Below are positions 17,900 to 27,114 of a DNA stretch of 64,000 nt, in pieces. The position numbers were made by a program, and so were the translations under genes. The notes below the pieces were generated by a model that was given only the letters and a program-made list of their open reading frames with translations, ran no database searches and was not told the origin of the DNA. Position 1 is the first letter of the stretch, and each line of letters begins with the position of its first letter. Source of the DNA: Microbacteriaceae bacterium UBA1487. Lineage in GTDB: Bacteria > Actinomycetota > Actinomycetes > Actinomycetales > Microbacteriaceae. The DNA lies in the NCBI GenBank assembly GCA_002325245.1, contig DCRR01000011.1:169298-233297 (forward strand). Reading direction: 5' to 3'.

Positions 17900-19585
17900 C
17901 TAGGGGCGCTCGAGGATGTGGTCGCGCACCCTCTTCCGCAGCACCTTGCCGATCAGCGACTTCGGCAGCTCGTCGACCAGCTCGACGCGACGCGGCACCT
18001 TGTAGGCGGCGAGCCGCTCGCGCGCGAAGTCGCGCAGCGCCTGCTCGTCGATGGTCGCGCCCGGCGCCGCCACGACGGCGGCGACGACGTGCTCGCCGTC
18101 GCGCTCATCCGGAATGCCCACGATCGCGACGTCGGCGACGCCGGGGAACGCGCGCAGCGCCTCCTCGACCTCGCTCGGCGCGACGTTGAATCCGCCCGTG
18201 ATGACGAGCTCCTTGATGCGATCGACGATCGTCACGAAGCCGTCGGCGTCGACCCGGACGATGTCGCCGGTGCGGAACCAGTCGTCGACGAACACCGCGG
18301 CGGTCTCCTCGGAGCGCTTCCAGTAGCCGGAGAAGACCTGCGGCCCGCGGACGAGCAGCTCGCCGGGCTCTCCCGCTGGCATCTCGACGGTCGGGTTCTC
18401 CGGGTCGACGACCCGGATCTCGGTGTTGGGCAGCGGCAGTCCGACCGTGCCCGCCTTCCGGGTCGGGGCGACCGGGTTCGCCATCAGCACGGGGCTCGTC
18501 TCGCTCAGGCCGTAGCCCTCGACGAGGTATCCGCCCGTGGCGGCCTCCCACGGCTCGACGACGGAGGGCGAGAGCGGCATCGCTCCCGAGATCGCAATGC
18601 TGATGCCGCGCAGCGAGACGCCCTTCTCGGCGGCCGCGGCCGTCAGCCGTTCGTAGATCGGCGGCACGGCCGGCAGGAAGGTCGGCGGACGCTTGCGGAT
18701 GACCGACAGCACCAGGTCTGGATCGAAGCGCGGGAACAGCACCAGGCGAGCTCCCATGCTCATCGCGAAGGTGAGGCAGAGGGTCAGGCCGTAGGCGTGG
18801 AACAGCGGCAGCACCGCGTGCACGCTCGCACTGCCGCGCGGCACCTCGGGAACCCAGGCACGCGCCTGTGCGGCATTGATCAGCAGGTTGCCGTGGCTGA
18901 GGGTTGCGCCTTTCGGGTGCCCGGTCGTGCCGCTCGTGTACTGGATGAGCGCCACGTCGTCGACGGCCGGTTTCGCCACCTCGGCGGCGATCGGCTCGTG
19001 GTCGAGCAGGTCCTGCCACGGCGTCGTGCCCGAGACGGAGGTGGTGAGCGACTGTCTCGCCTCACGAGCCTTGGGGATCGGAAGGCGGAGGGCGGCGCGC
19101 GTCATGAACGGCATCGCACGCGTGACGTCGACCGAGACGATGTGGTCGACGCGCACATCGGCGGGGAAGGCCTGCACCGTCTCGACGATCTTGTCCCAGG
19201 CGATGATGATGCGGGCGCCGTGGTCTTCGAACTGATGACGCAGCTCGCGCGCCGTGTACAGCGGGTTGTGCTCGATGACGATCGCGCCGAGCCGCAGCAC
19301 GGCGTAGAACGCGACAACGTGCTGCGGGCAGTTCGGCAGCGAGATCGCGACGGGATCACCGGCTTTCACTCCGAGCTCGCGCAGCCCCTCGGCGGCCCGG
19401 GCGATCTGGTCGCCGAGCTCCGCGTAGGTCGTCTCGCGGCGGAAGAACTCCAGTGCCACATGATCGGGGTAGGTCGCCACCGACTCGGCCATCAGGTCGA
19501 ACAGCGACCCGGTCGGGTCGGGGAGCGTGTGGGGAACGCCGGGGGCGTAGGAGTCGAGCCAGGGCTTCGAAGGGTCCGTTGTCAC
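17900..19585 (-). CDS. Long-chain fatty-acid-CoA ligase (AMP-forming)
   Basis: Activates a carboxylic acid, probably a fatty acid, to its CoA thioester through an acyl-adenylate. 561 residues with the ANL superfamily motifs YTSGTTGHPKGATLSH (P-loop-like, near 225-240), EGYGLSETSP (near 350), WFRTGDIV and the hinge DRIKELVITGGFNV, and the catalytic Lys in GKVLRK near the C-terminus. The GTG start at 19585 lies inside the stop codon of the upstream LuxR-type regulator (GTGA), an uncommon coupling of regulator to enzyme. Confidence 0.92.
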   Translation of the reverse strand: MTTDPSKPWLDSYAPGVPHTLPDPTGSLFDLMAESVATYPDHVALEFFRRETTYAELGDQIARAAEGLRELGVKAGDPVAISLPNCPQHVVAFYAVLRLGAIVIEHNPLYTARELRHQFEDHGARIIIAWDKIVETVQAFPADVRVDHIVSVDVTRAMPFMTRAALRLPIPKAREARQSLTTSVSGTTPWQDLLDHEPIAAEVAKPAVDDVALIQYTSGTTGHPKGATLSHGNLLINAAQARAWVPEVPRGSASVHAVLPLFHAYGLTLCLTFAMSMGARLVLFPRFDPDLVLSVIRKRPPTFLPAVPPIYERLTAAAAEKGVSLRGISIAISGAMPLSPSVVEPWEAATGGYLVEGYGLSETSPVLMANPVAPTRKAGTVGLPLPNTEIRVVDPENPTVEMPAGEPGELLVRGPQVFSGYWKRSEETAAVFVDDWFRTGDIVRVDADGFVTIVDRIKELVITGGFNVAPSEVEEALRAFPGVADVAIVGIPDERDGEHVVAAVVAAPGATIDEQALRDFARERLAAYKVPRRVELVDELPKSLIGKVLRKRVRDHILERP

Positions 19586-22296
19586 CCTGACAGCCTAGGA
19601 GTCTCGCCGAGCGCGCCGCGCAGCTCACGCCGGTCGCTCACGCCGAGGCGTCGGTAGACGTGCGCCAGGTGGTTGTCGATGGTGCGAACGGAGACGCCGA
19701 GCTGAAGGGCGATCTCGCGACTCGACAAGCGCTTCGCCGCAAGCGCGGCGACCTCGAGCTGCCTCTTGCTGAGGATGGGCTCGTACTCGCGCGAAATCCA
19801 GGGGCCTTGCTCGCACAGCGGTCGCAACGTGGCGACGGTCAGATCGACCAGGCGCCGATCCTCGGCACGCATCGCCGCGTCGCGAACGATCAACAGCGCA
19901 TCCAACGCCGTTGGCGGCATGGCCGCGTCGACCAGACGCGGGGCGATCGCGACCGCGGTTCGCGGGTCTCCATCGGCGGTGGCGCGCGCGAGGTCGCGCA
20001 GGTCGTTGGCAAGCGCGGAGCGTCCCTCGACCGCCTGGGCGCACTCCTCCAGCGCCGCGACGACCTGCGCTGCCTCTCCAATCCGAATGCCGAGCGACAT
20101 GGTCAACGCTCCGCCCACGGCGTATCCGCTGGTCACGGCCCGGCGACCGGCGGCAAGCACGGTGGCGGCGGCCTCCGCGGTGCGGCCGCGCTCGGCCAGG
20201 TCCCAGGCCGTCAGTTCGGCGAGAAGCAGTGCAGCGCGCGGTTCTCGGCGCTGGGCCGGTTTCAACGTTTCGAGGATCTCCTCAGCCGCGGCCCGTTGCC
20301 GCAACTGAATCAAGAAGAACGCCTTGAGCACCATGGCGGCGCCCAGAACTCCGCTGAGATCGCGCCAGTGCAGCTGCTGAATCGCCAGATCGGCGTACTC
20401 GAGGCCCTCCTCGGGTCGACCCGAGTAGTGGCAGAAGTTGCCGAGCGAGAAGCTCCACATCCCGGCGGCATCATTGACCGGACCGAGCCGCTGGTTCTGC
20501 ACCAGATCCCATGCCTCGCCCGCGCGTTCGTCGGAGATCAGGGCGAGGACGCGCCCGATGGTCTCCATGGCGCCGGCGAGAGGATCAAGCACGCCGAATC
20601 GTTTCGCCATGCGCCCCAGCACATCGACCGAGTCCCCAGACGCGTTGTCGGCGCCACCCATCGCATTGCGGAGAACGCTCGCCATGGCGGATCGCACCAG
20701 CAGCTGCGGTGGCGACTCGTCGTCGAACCGGCTGCTCGAATCGACCGCGGCCTGGTGCCCCGCGATGATTCCCCACGTCGCCAGCTCCGGGCCCAGTGCC
20801 TCGTGGAGCGCCGCAGGCAGCATGCCGACGTGCTGCTCGGCGAGGGCGAGGGCGGCTTCTGGGTCGTGGCGGTGAAAAGCCAGATGGTCGCCGTTCAGCG
20901 AGATCCCCCAGGCGCGCCGATCGTGGCTGTCGCCCAGGTGCGCCCAGGCCTCCGCGAATGCCGCATCCGCGTCATCGAGCCGGCCCAACGCCGACAGCGC
21001 TGCCGCCAAGTGCCACCGTGTGCTCTCGTCCTCAGCGCCGTTCGCGAGCGCGCGCCGAGAGAACTCCACCGAGCCTGCGTGGTCGCCCAGAGAACGTGCG
21101 ATCGCCGCAGCCCAGGCGAGCTCTGCGGGATCGCTGTGCTCGCCCTCGTCGAGTTCGAGACGGAGGGCGCGAAGACGAGAGCTGTCGTCTCCGATCTCGC
21201 GCAGCAGCGCCACCGCGGCGAGGCGGGATTCGCTCAACTGCTCCGGGAGCGCTCGGCGGAGCACGGCCTCGGCGAACAACGGGTGCGAGATCCGGATGCC
21301 TTCGTGAGTGTGCAGCACGACGCTCGACTCGATCAGCTGGTCGAGATGGCGCGCGTGGGCAGACTCGGCGATCGACCGGAGCGGAACCGGTTGCGTGAGG
21401 GCGATCAGTCGCGCGAGGGCGGCAAGCTCGGGGCCGAGGGAGTCGAGACGGCGGTCGATGCTGGCGTCCGTCGTCACCGATGCGCCCTCGTCGAAGGCGA
21501 TCCCGGACTCCGTGCGGTGCACGGTGCCGGCGCGGACGGCACGTTCGACCAGTTCCCGCAGAAACAGGGGGTTTCCCTGCGTGCGCGTCCAGACGCGTTG
21601 GAGGGTGTCGGGGTTCAATCGCCCGCCGAGCCTGCGCCGCACAGCGAGCTCGGTCTCGCGCATGTCAAGGCCTGCCACCTCGACGCGCGCGACGGCATCC
21701 TCTCGAAGAAGCCGTTCGAGGATGTCGCCGGGTTCGTGACTGTCGCGCGCCGTGAGAACGGCGGGCACGCCGAACACACGGATGAGCTGGTAGACGACCC
21801 CCGCCGAGACGTCATCGAGCAGCGGGGCGTCGTCGACCACGAGGAGGTGGTGGCGGGCTGCCATTCCGACGCGACGGATGAGGTCGTGGACTCGTTCGTC
21901 GAGGCTGCGATCGCCGTCGGACCCGAGCGCGGCGGCCATGGCCCCCAAACTCACGGAGCGGAGCTCGGCGACTCCGACGATCGGCACCACGACGCGCCCG
22001 TCCTTGTCGGCTCGAGCAGCCACGGCCTGCGCGAGCGCCGTCTTGCCCGTGCCGCTGGGTCCGACGAGAAGCTGGGAGCGCGGAGGGGTCGCCGTCACAC
22101 CGGCGCCGAGCGAGTCGAGCAGCGCCGTTCTCGGCACGATCGGCCACGGTGCAGCCTGTGTCAACGGTTCCCCCAAACGGTCGCGCCCACCATACTCGCG
22201 CAGAGACACCGGGGTCGGGGGTGCTCGCCGTCCGGTGATGTCGTCAGTCGCCGTCGGGTCGCGCGAACTCCGAGCGGATGAGCTCGACGAACGCAT
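19582..22296 (-). CDS. LAL-type LuxR-family ATP-binding transcriptional regulator
   Basis: Large regulator of 904 residues as drawn: P-loop NTPase domain with Walker A VGPSGTGKTAL (near residue 83) and Walker B LLVVDDAPLL, a long alpha-helical (TPR-like) middle part, and a C-terminal LuxR HTH (about 840-900) with LSKRQLEVAALAAKRLSSREIA and SVRTIDNHLAHVYRRLGVSD. LAL proteins are usually activators of nearby or secondary-metabolite genes; the inducer is unknown. ATG 22296 has a GGAGG upstream but gives a 53-base overlap with the aldolase gene and a low-complexity Ser-rich start; GTG 22209 is the alternative. It overlaps the acyl-CoA ligase gene by 4 bases. Confidence 0.87.
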   Translation of the reverse strand: MRSSSSSARSSRDPTATDDITGRRAPPTPVSLREYGGRDRLGEPLTQAAPWPIVPRTALLDSLGAGVTATPPRSQLLVGPSGTGKTALAQAVAARADKDGRVVVPIVGVAELRSVSLGAMAAALGSDGDRSLDERVHDLIRRVGMAARHHLLVVDDAPLLDDVSAGVVYQLIRVFGVPAVLTARDSHEPGDILERLLREDAVARVEVAGLDMRETELAVRRRLGGRLNPDTLQRVWTRTQGNPLFLRELVERAVRAGTVHRTESGIAFDEGASVTTDASIDRRLDSLGPELAALARLIALTQPVPLRSIAESAHARHLDQLIESSVVLHTHEGIRISHPLFAEAVLRRALPEQLSESRLAAVALLREIGDDSSRLRALRLELDEGEHSDPAELAWAAAIARSLGDHAGSVEFSRRALANGAEDESTRWHLAAALSALGRLDDADAAFAEAWAHLGDSHDRRAWGISLNGDHLAFHRHDPEAALALAEQHVGMLPAALHEALGPELATWGIIAGHQAAVDSSSRFDDESPPQLLVRSAMASVLRNAMGGADNASGDSVDVLGRMAKRFGVLDPLAGAMETIGRVLALISDERAGEAWDLVQNQRLGPVNDAAGMWSFSLGNFCHYSGRPEEGLEYADLAIQQLHWRDLSGVLGAAMVLKAFFLIQLRQRAAAEEILETLKPAQRREPRAALLLAELTAWDLAERGRTAEAAATVLAAGRRAVTSGYAVGGALTMSLGIRIGEAAQVVAALEECAQAVEGRSALANDLRDLARATADGDPRTAVAIAPRLVDAAMPPTALDALLIVRDAAMRAEDRRLVDLTVATLRPLCEQGPWISREYEPILSKRQLEVAALAAKRLSSREIALQLGVSVRTIDNHLAHVYRRLGVSDRRELRGALGETPRLSG

Positions 22297-23311
22297 CGAC
22301 GTCGGCCTCCGTGGTGTCCCACGAGGTCATCCAGCGCACCTCGCCAGCGGCGCGATCCCAGTCGTAGAAGCGCGTGTGCTCGCGAAGGCGGTCGGCGAGC
22401 TCGTTCGGCAGCACCGCGAACACCGCGTTCGCCTGGGTCTCCTGCGAGAACGAGAGCCCCGGGAGGCGCGCCTCCTCGAGCGCCGACCGCAGCCGCGTCG
22501 CCATCGCGTTCGCGTGACCGGCCGAGGCGAGTCCGAGTCCGCCGTCGAACAGGGCGAGCAGCTGTGCCGAGAGGAAGCGCATCTTGCTGCCGAGCTGCAT
22601 GCTGAGCTTGCGCAGGTAGATCAGCCCGTCGGCGCGCTCCGGGTTCAGCACGACGATCGCCTCGGCGCCGAGCAGTCCGTTCTTGGTGCCGCCGAGGCTC
22701 AGGATGTCGACCCCGGCATCCGTGGTGAACTCGGCGAACGGCACGCCGATCGCGGCGGCCGCGTTCCAGAGCCGGGCGCCGTCCATGTGCAGCGCCATGC
22801 CGTGCTCGTGCGCGAAATCGGCGATCGCGCGCACCTCGGCGGGCGTGTACAGCGTGCCGAGCTCGGTGGTCTGGGTGATGCTGACCGCGAGCGGCTGCGG
22901 GCGATGCTCGTCACCCCAGCCCCACGCCTCGGTGGCGATCAACTCGGGGGTGAGCTTGCCGTCGGGCGTGGTGACGGTGAGCAGCTTGAGCCCGGAGACG
23001 CGCTCAGGGGCGCCCGCCTCGTCGGTGTGGATGTGGGCGGTGTCGGTCGCGATGACCGCCCCCCAGCGCGGCAGCACGCTCGTCAGCGCGACGACGTTGG
23101 CGCCCGTTCCGTTGAAGACGGGGAAGGTCTCCGCGCGCTCGCCGAAGTGCTCCCGCACGACCTCCGACAGGCGCGCCGTGTAGTCGTCTTCGCCGTAGGC
23201 GATCTGGTGGCCGCCGTTGGCATCGGCGAGGGCGTGCAGCACCTCGGGGTGCACGCCCGCGTAGTTGTCGCTCGCGAAGGCGCGGGTGCTGTCGTCGTGC
23301 AGTCGTGTCAC
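22244..23311 (-). CDS. Low-specificity threonine aldolase / beta-eliminating lyase family
   Basis: PLP enzyme expected to split threonine or allo-threonine to glycine and acetaldehyde. 355 residues of fold type I: FASDNYAGVHPEVLHAL near the start, FNGTGANVVAL (PLP phosphate region), HMDGARLWNAA, and the PLP-binding lysine K210 in SLGGTKNGLLG. GTG start at 23311. It is unrelated in fold to the DSD1-type D-threonine aldolase at 44.5 kb. It lies upstream of the LuxR regulator on the same strand and could be co-transcribed with it. Confidence 0.9.
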   Translation of the reverse strand: MTRLHDDSTRAFASDNYAGVHPEVLHALADANGGHQIAYGEDDYTARLSEVVREHFGERAETFPVFNGTGANVVALTSVLPRWGAVIATDTAHIHTDEAGAPERVSGLKLLTVTTPDGKLTPELIATEAWGWGDEHRPQPLAVSITQTTELGTLYTPAEVRAIADFAHEHGMALHMDGARLWNAAAAIGVPFAEFTTDAGVDILSLGGTKNGLLGAEAIVVLNPERADGLIYLRKLSMQLGSKMRFLSAQLLALFDGGLGLASAGHANAMATRLRSALEEARLPGLSFSQETQANAVFAVLPNELADRLREHTRFYDWDRAAGEVRWMTSWDTTEADVDAFVELIRSEFARPDGD

Positions 23312-23348
23312 GGACTCAGTCTCTCGTATCGGTTCGGGAATCGGCGCC

Positions 23349-24431
23349 TCAACCCGCGACGGCCTCGCGCCACGAGACCCGAGCTCCGAGTTTCAGGAGT
23401 GAGCGTTCGTAGACGCGCGCGCCGAGCGCGATCACGAGGAACGTCGTCGCGGCAAGAACCGCGAGCGACACCAGTGGCTCCCACCACTGGGCGGTACCGA
23501 GGAAGATGCGCAGCGGCATCCCGACCGGCGCCGAGAACGGAACGTAGGACATGATGCCGATCACGAGCGGGTTGTCGTTGAAGAACACCACCAGGAAGTA
23601 CGGGACCATCACCAGAAGCGTCACCGGCGTCGTCGTCGACCCGATGTCCTCCTGACGCGACACCATGGCGCCGGTCGCAGCGAAGAGCGACGCGAGCAGG
23701 ACGAAGCCGAGGATGAAGAACACCACGAACCACACGACGGCGGAGCCGAGGCCGAGCAGCAACTCGTGCTGCCCCGTGAGCGCGAGCCCGGCGATTGCCG
23801 TCGCCGCGACGAGCGCGATCTGGCCGAAGGCGAGAAGCGTGGTGCCGAGCACCTTCCCCGCGAGCAGTGCCCGCGTCGGGATGGCGGCGAGCAAGATCTC
23901 GATGACCCGGGTGGATTTCTCCTCCACGACCGACTGCGCGATCGTCGTGCCGAAGGTCATCGCCGAGGCGAAGAACACGATTCCGAACCCGAGCGCCACG
24001 AGATAGGCCAGGAACGGGTTGGCGGCGTCGTCGTCGAGGAGCTCGATTGCGGGCGCGACACTCAGCGCTTGCAGGAGCGCCGAGGGGACGCTGCTGTCGC
24101 CGAGCAGCGCGAAACCGAGCGGTGAGGTCTCGTCGAGAACCGCGGCGGCCTCGACATCGCCGGCGCGCACGAGTTCTTCCGCCGCCTCTCGCCCCTCCAC
24201 CGGCACAGCTTCCACCCCGGCGATCTGTCCGAGGGCGACCCCGTCGACGACGGCGAGTCGAGTGTCTTCTTCGTTCGCCGACATGATGCTTCCGACGATG
24301 ATCCCGCCGAGAACGAGCAGCAGCAGGATGGCGCTCGAGACGAGGAACGCGACGCTGCGCAACCGCGTGACGATCTCCCGCTCGGCGACGAGCCAGACGG
24401 TGCGGGGGGTGGAGAGCGCGGGGCTGCTCAT
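23349..24431 (-). CDS. ABC-2 type exporter permease (NatB-like)
   Basis: Membrane component of an ABC exporter. 360 residues: one N-terminal membrane span after a cytosolic tail (REIVTRLRSVAFLVSSAILL), a large extracytoplasmic loop of about 130 residues, then five to six spans in the C-terminal half, with VVEEKSTRVIEILLAA, the conserved coupling element of the NatB/ABC2_membrane_3 family. Its start overlaps the stop of the ATPase gene by 4 bases. The substrate is not deducible; Na+ or drug efflux are known roles in the family. Confidence 0.88.
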   Translation of the reverse strand: MSSPALSTPRTVWLVAEREIVTRLRSVAFLVSSAILLLLVLGGIIVGSIMSANEEDTRLAVVDGVALGQIAGVEAVPVEGREAAEELVRAGDVEAAAVLDETSPLGFALLGDSSVPSALLQALSVAPAIELLDDDAANPFLAYLVALGFGIVFFASAMTFGTTIAQSVVEEKSTRVIEILLAAIPTRALLAGKVLGTTLLAFGQIALVAATAIAGLALTGQHELLLGLGSAVVWFVVFFILGFVLLASLFAATGAMVSRQEDIGSTTTPVTLLVMVPYFLVVFFNDNPLVIGIMSYVPFSAPVGMPLRIFLGTAQWWEPLVSLAVLAATTFLVIALGARVYERSLLKLGARVSWREAVAG

Positions 24432-25312
24432 CGGATGACCTCCTTGAAGATCTCGGCCAGGGTCGGGTGGCGATGCGCGAAGTTCGTCACGCCGCCGCGC
24501 GCGACCGCGGCCGAGATGACGCGCTTCACGACCGACTCATCGGCGGCGTCGAAGAGGGCGTACCCGCCGTGGAAGTCGACGACGTCGACCCCTGGCTCGT
24601 CGCGGAGCCAGGCCGCGTCGCTGTCAGTGACCAGTTCGTAGCGCAGGGTCGCGTGTTGCGCCCGCAGCTCGTTGCGCGGTCCGGCGGCACGGATCCGGCC
24701 GTCGGCGATGATCACCAGGTCGTCGCAGAGCCGTTCGACGATGTCGAGCTGGTGGCTTGAGAACAGCACCGGGACTCCCCGCGCGGCACGCTCCTTCAGG
24801 ACATCGAGCACGACTTCGACTGCCAGCGGATCGAGTCCGGAGAACGGTTCGTCGAGAACGAGCACCTTGGGGTCGTGCACGAGCGCCGCGGCGATCTGCG
24901 CGCGCTGCTGATTGCCGAGCGAGAGCTTCTCAATCGAATCATCTGCGCGTTCTTGCAGTTCGAGTCGGGCGAGCAACTCGCGGGCGTTCTCCCGCGCGGT
25001 GGCAGCGTCCAGCCCATGCAGTCGAGCGAAGTAGACGAGTTGCTCCTCCAGACGCATCTTCGGGTACAGCCCTCGCTCTTCGGGCATGTAGCCGAAGTGC
25101 TTCCGATCTTCGATTCGCAGTTCACGGCCGTCGAGCGAAACACTTCCGGTGTCGGCGTCGAGCACACCGAGAATGATGCGCATCGTTGTCGTCTTGCCTG
25201 CACCGTTGCGCCCGACGAAACCGGTGAGGCGCGCCGGGGCAACGTCGAAGCTCACCTCGGTGAGCACGCGATGAGGGCCGTAGCGCTTGTCCAGTCCGCG
25301 AATTTCGAGCAT
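24428..25312 (-). CDS. ABC transporter ATP-binding protein (NatA-like)
   Basis: 294-residue ATPase partner of the ABC-2 permease. Walker A GRNGAGKTT near residue 35, signature LSLGNQQRAQIA (LSxGxQQ, with Leu-Gly in place of the second Gly) and Walker B VLVLDEPFSGLDP, followed by a C-terminal extension of about 80 residues. The trailing part HRHPTLAEIFKEVI is typical of NatA-type subunits. The ATG at 25312 is preceded by a leaderless TAGCGT promoter, making this gene the head of a two-gene unit. Confidence 0.92.
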   Translation of the reverse strand: MLEIRGLDKRYGPHRVLTEVSFDVAPARLTGFVGRNGAGKTTTMRIILGVLDADTGSVSLDGRELRIEDRKHFGYMPEERGLYPKMRLEEQLVYFARLHGLDAATARENARELLARLELQERADDSIEKLSLGNQQRAQIAAALVHDPKVLVLDEPFSGLDPLAVEVVLDVLKERAARGVPVLFSSHQLDIVERLCDDLVIIADGRIRAAGPRNELRAQHATLRYELVTDSDAAWLRDEPGVDVVDFHGGYALFDAADESVVKRVISAAVARGGVTNFAHRHPTLAEIFKEVIR

Positions 25313-25318
25313 GGCACC

Positions 25319-25324
25319 ACGCTA
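25319..25324 (-). promoter_or_regulatory. Leaderless -10 of the ABC exporter operon
   Basis: Minus-strand TAGCGT ends 6 bases before the ATG at 25312. Confidence 0.5.
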
Positions 25325-25352
25325 GGCGGAACGCCGCCTCGCCCGTACGGTC

Positions 25353-25583
25353 TCAGTCCTGCGCGTCGGGGATCATATCCGGACCGGGAGGCGGTGTCGC
25401 AGTGCCGCCGGTGCGCTTGCGCAGGATGCGCCAGATCGCGACGCCCGCCGCCACGAGCACGACGGCGTCGTCACCGAAGCCGAGCGGACCCGCCAGCAGC
25501 TCGGGCACCAGGTCGAGCGGCGACGCGCCGTAGACGAGCGCGCCCAGGCCGATCAGGACCGAGGTGAGAACGGGTCTTTTCAT
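25353..25583 (-). CDS. DUF1232 (YkvA-like) small membrane protein
   Basis: 76 residues. The core SPLDLVPELL then LGFGDDAVVLVAAG matches the DUF1232 pattern (SPIDLIPD.. GYLDD), a short hydrophobic domain of unknown role. Two hydrophobic stretches (about 8-22 and 38-55) suggest membrane association; a basic tail RILRKRTGG follows. ATG 25583 overlaps the stop of the larger upstream gene (ATGA), so the pair is translationally coupled. Confidence 0.8.
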   Translation of the reverse strand: MKRPVLTSVLIGLGALVYGASPLDLVPELLAGPLGFGDDAVVLVAAGVAIWRILRKRTGGTATPPPGPDMIPDAQD

Positions 25584-27004
25584 GACTCCAGGCTAGAGGC
25601 TGGCTCGGCGCTTGCGGCCGTGATTCCGCTGGTCGAATCGATCACCGCGCGCAGCTTCTTGCCGAGCGCCTCATAGAACATCGAGAGCGGGAACTCGTCC
25701 TCCAGCACCGCGTCGGTGTAGCCCTTCGGCGCTCCGGCGAGCACCTCGTCGCTCAGTCCGCGCGCCCACTGCGAGGCGGGGTGCGGCGCGAGGGTGCCGC
25801 GCACCAGTTCGTAGGCGGCGAGCCAGTGCGAGGGCTTCGGCCGGTCGATGCTCTTCCAGTACAGCTCGTTGATCTGGTCCGAGAGCTGGATCACGACCGC
25901 AGGCAGCTCGGCCCAGTCGATGGCGAGCTGGGTGTCGGTCCAGTGCAGCACGTGGTGCTGGTGAAGCCAGGCGAACAGCAGCTGGCCGCCGAGTCCGTCG
26001 TAGTTGCGCACGCGTGAGCCGGTCAGCGGGAAGCGGAAGATCCGGTCGAACAGGATCGCGTACTGCACGTGGCGAGCGTGCGCGCGGGTCTCGTCGTCGG
26101 TGGCGGCGTCGTGCTCGATCCGCACCGACTCGCGGAACGCGGTCAGGTCGCAGCGCAGCTCCTCGAGCGAGTAGAGGAAGTACGGCATCCGCTGCTTGAT
26201 CATGAACGGATCGAAGGGCAGGTCGCCGCGCATGTGGCTGCGATCGTGGATCAGATCCCACATCACGAAGGTGTGCTCAGTCATCGCCTGGTCGTCGAGC
26301 AGCTCGGCGGCGTCGGCGGGCAGCTCCAGCTTGGTGGTCTCGACCGCGGCACGGACGACGCGACGGAACCGTGCCGCCTCGCGGTCGGCGAAGATCGCCC
26401 CCCAGGTGAACGGCGGCACCGGGCGGTCGGCGATCGACACGGTCTCGGGGAAGAGCACCGCCGAGTTGGTGTCGTAGCCGGCGGTGAAGTCGAGGAACCG
26501 CACGGGGATGAACATCGCGTTCGAGTAGGCGTCGCCCTCGAGGGCCGCGACGAAGTCGGGCCAGATGACCTCGATCAGCACGGCTTCGAGCAGCCTTTCG
26601 CTCTGCCCGTTCTGCGTGTACATCGGGAACAGCACGACGTGCCGGACACCGTCGGCGCGCGTCTGCTCAGGGTGGAAGGCGACGAGGCTGTCGTAGAAGT
26701 CGGGAACCGGGAACCCGGTCTCGACCCAGCGGGCGAGGTCGGCGTCCACGGCCGTCAGATACGCGGCGTCGTGCGGGAGCGCGGGGGCGAGAGCCCGCAG
26801 CGACGCCGCGGCCCGGGCGACGAGCACGGCAGCGGCCGCGTGCGACGCGACCTCGGGGATGCTGCCATCGGCGGCTTGCAGCGTGCGCAGTTCGCTCACG
26901 GCGGCCTTCAGCTCGTGCCAGGTCGAGGACTTGGGAAGGAGCGCGCCGTCCTCCACGACCTCCGGTTCTCCGACGATCGAGCGGTGAGCGGTGAGCGATG
27001 ACAT
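25580..27004 (-). CDS. DUF6421-like conserved actinobacterial protein
   Basis: 474 residues, soluble, no membrane span or signal peptide. It looks like the uncharacterised DUF6421 family (my recollection of the family, not a search): the region near residues 245-285 with MTEHTFVMWDLIHDRSHMRG and LPFDPFMIKQRMP is strongly conserved in type and rich in His, Asp and Arg, which suggests a metal or active site. ATG 27004 has a very strong AAAGGAGG eight bases upstream, which rules out the longer open frame to 27202. It is followed by, and coupled to, the DUF1232 gene. No function is known. Confidence 0.75.
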   Translation of the reverse strand: MSSLTAHRSIVGEPEVVEDGALLPKSSTWHELKAAVSELRTLQAADGSIPEVASHAAAAVLVARAAASLRALAPALPHDAAYLTAVDADLARWVETGFPVPDFYDSLVAFHPEQTRADGVRHVVLFPMYTQNGQSERLLEAVLIEVIWPDFVAALEGDAYSNAMFIPVRFLDFTAGYDTNSAVLFPETVSIADRPVPPFTWGAIFADREAARFRRVVRAAVETTKLELPADAAELLDDQAMTEHTFVMWDLIHDRSHMRGDLPFDPFMIKQRMPYFLYSLEELRCDLTAFRESVRIEHDAATDDETRAHARHVQYAILFDRIFRFPLTGSRVRNYDGLGGQLLFAWLHQHHVLHWTDTQLAIDWAELPAVVIQLSDQINELYWKSIDRPKPSHWLAAYELVRGTLAPHPASQWARGLSDEVLAGAPKGYTDAVLEDEFPLSMFYEALGKKLRAVIDSTSGITAASAEPASSLES

Positions 27005-27065
27005 GGCGCCTCCTTTCTCTTTCGAGCGTAGGCATCCGAGTCGCCGGATTTCTTGCGACCGACGC

Positions 27066-27091
27066 AGAAAACCGGCGCCGAAGCGCCGGTT
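27066..27091 (-). terminator. Intrinsic terminator of the lipoprotein gene
   Basis: Read on the minus strand: a perfect 9-bp stem (27070-27078 with 27083-27091) closed by a C(TTCG)G tetraloop, followed by TTTTCT. It begins 23 bases after the stop codon at 27115. The UUCG loop and T-run make this the clearest intrinsic terminator in the window, and it shields the downstream DUF6421 gene. Confidence 0.85.
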
Positions 27092-27114
27092 CTCGCGAGA
27101 ATTCGTCGTGAGCT

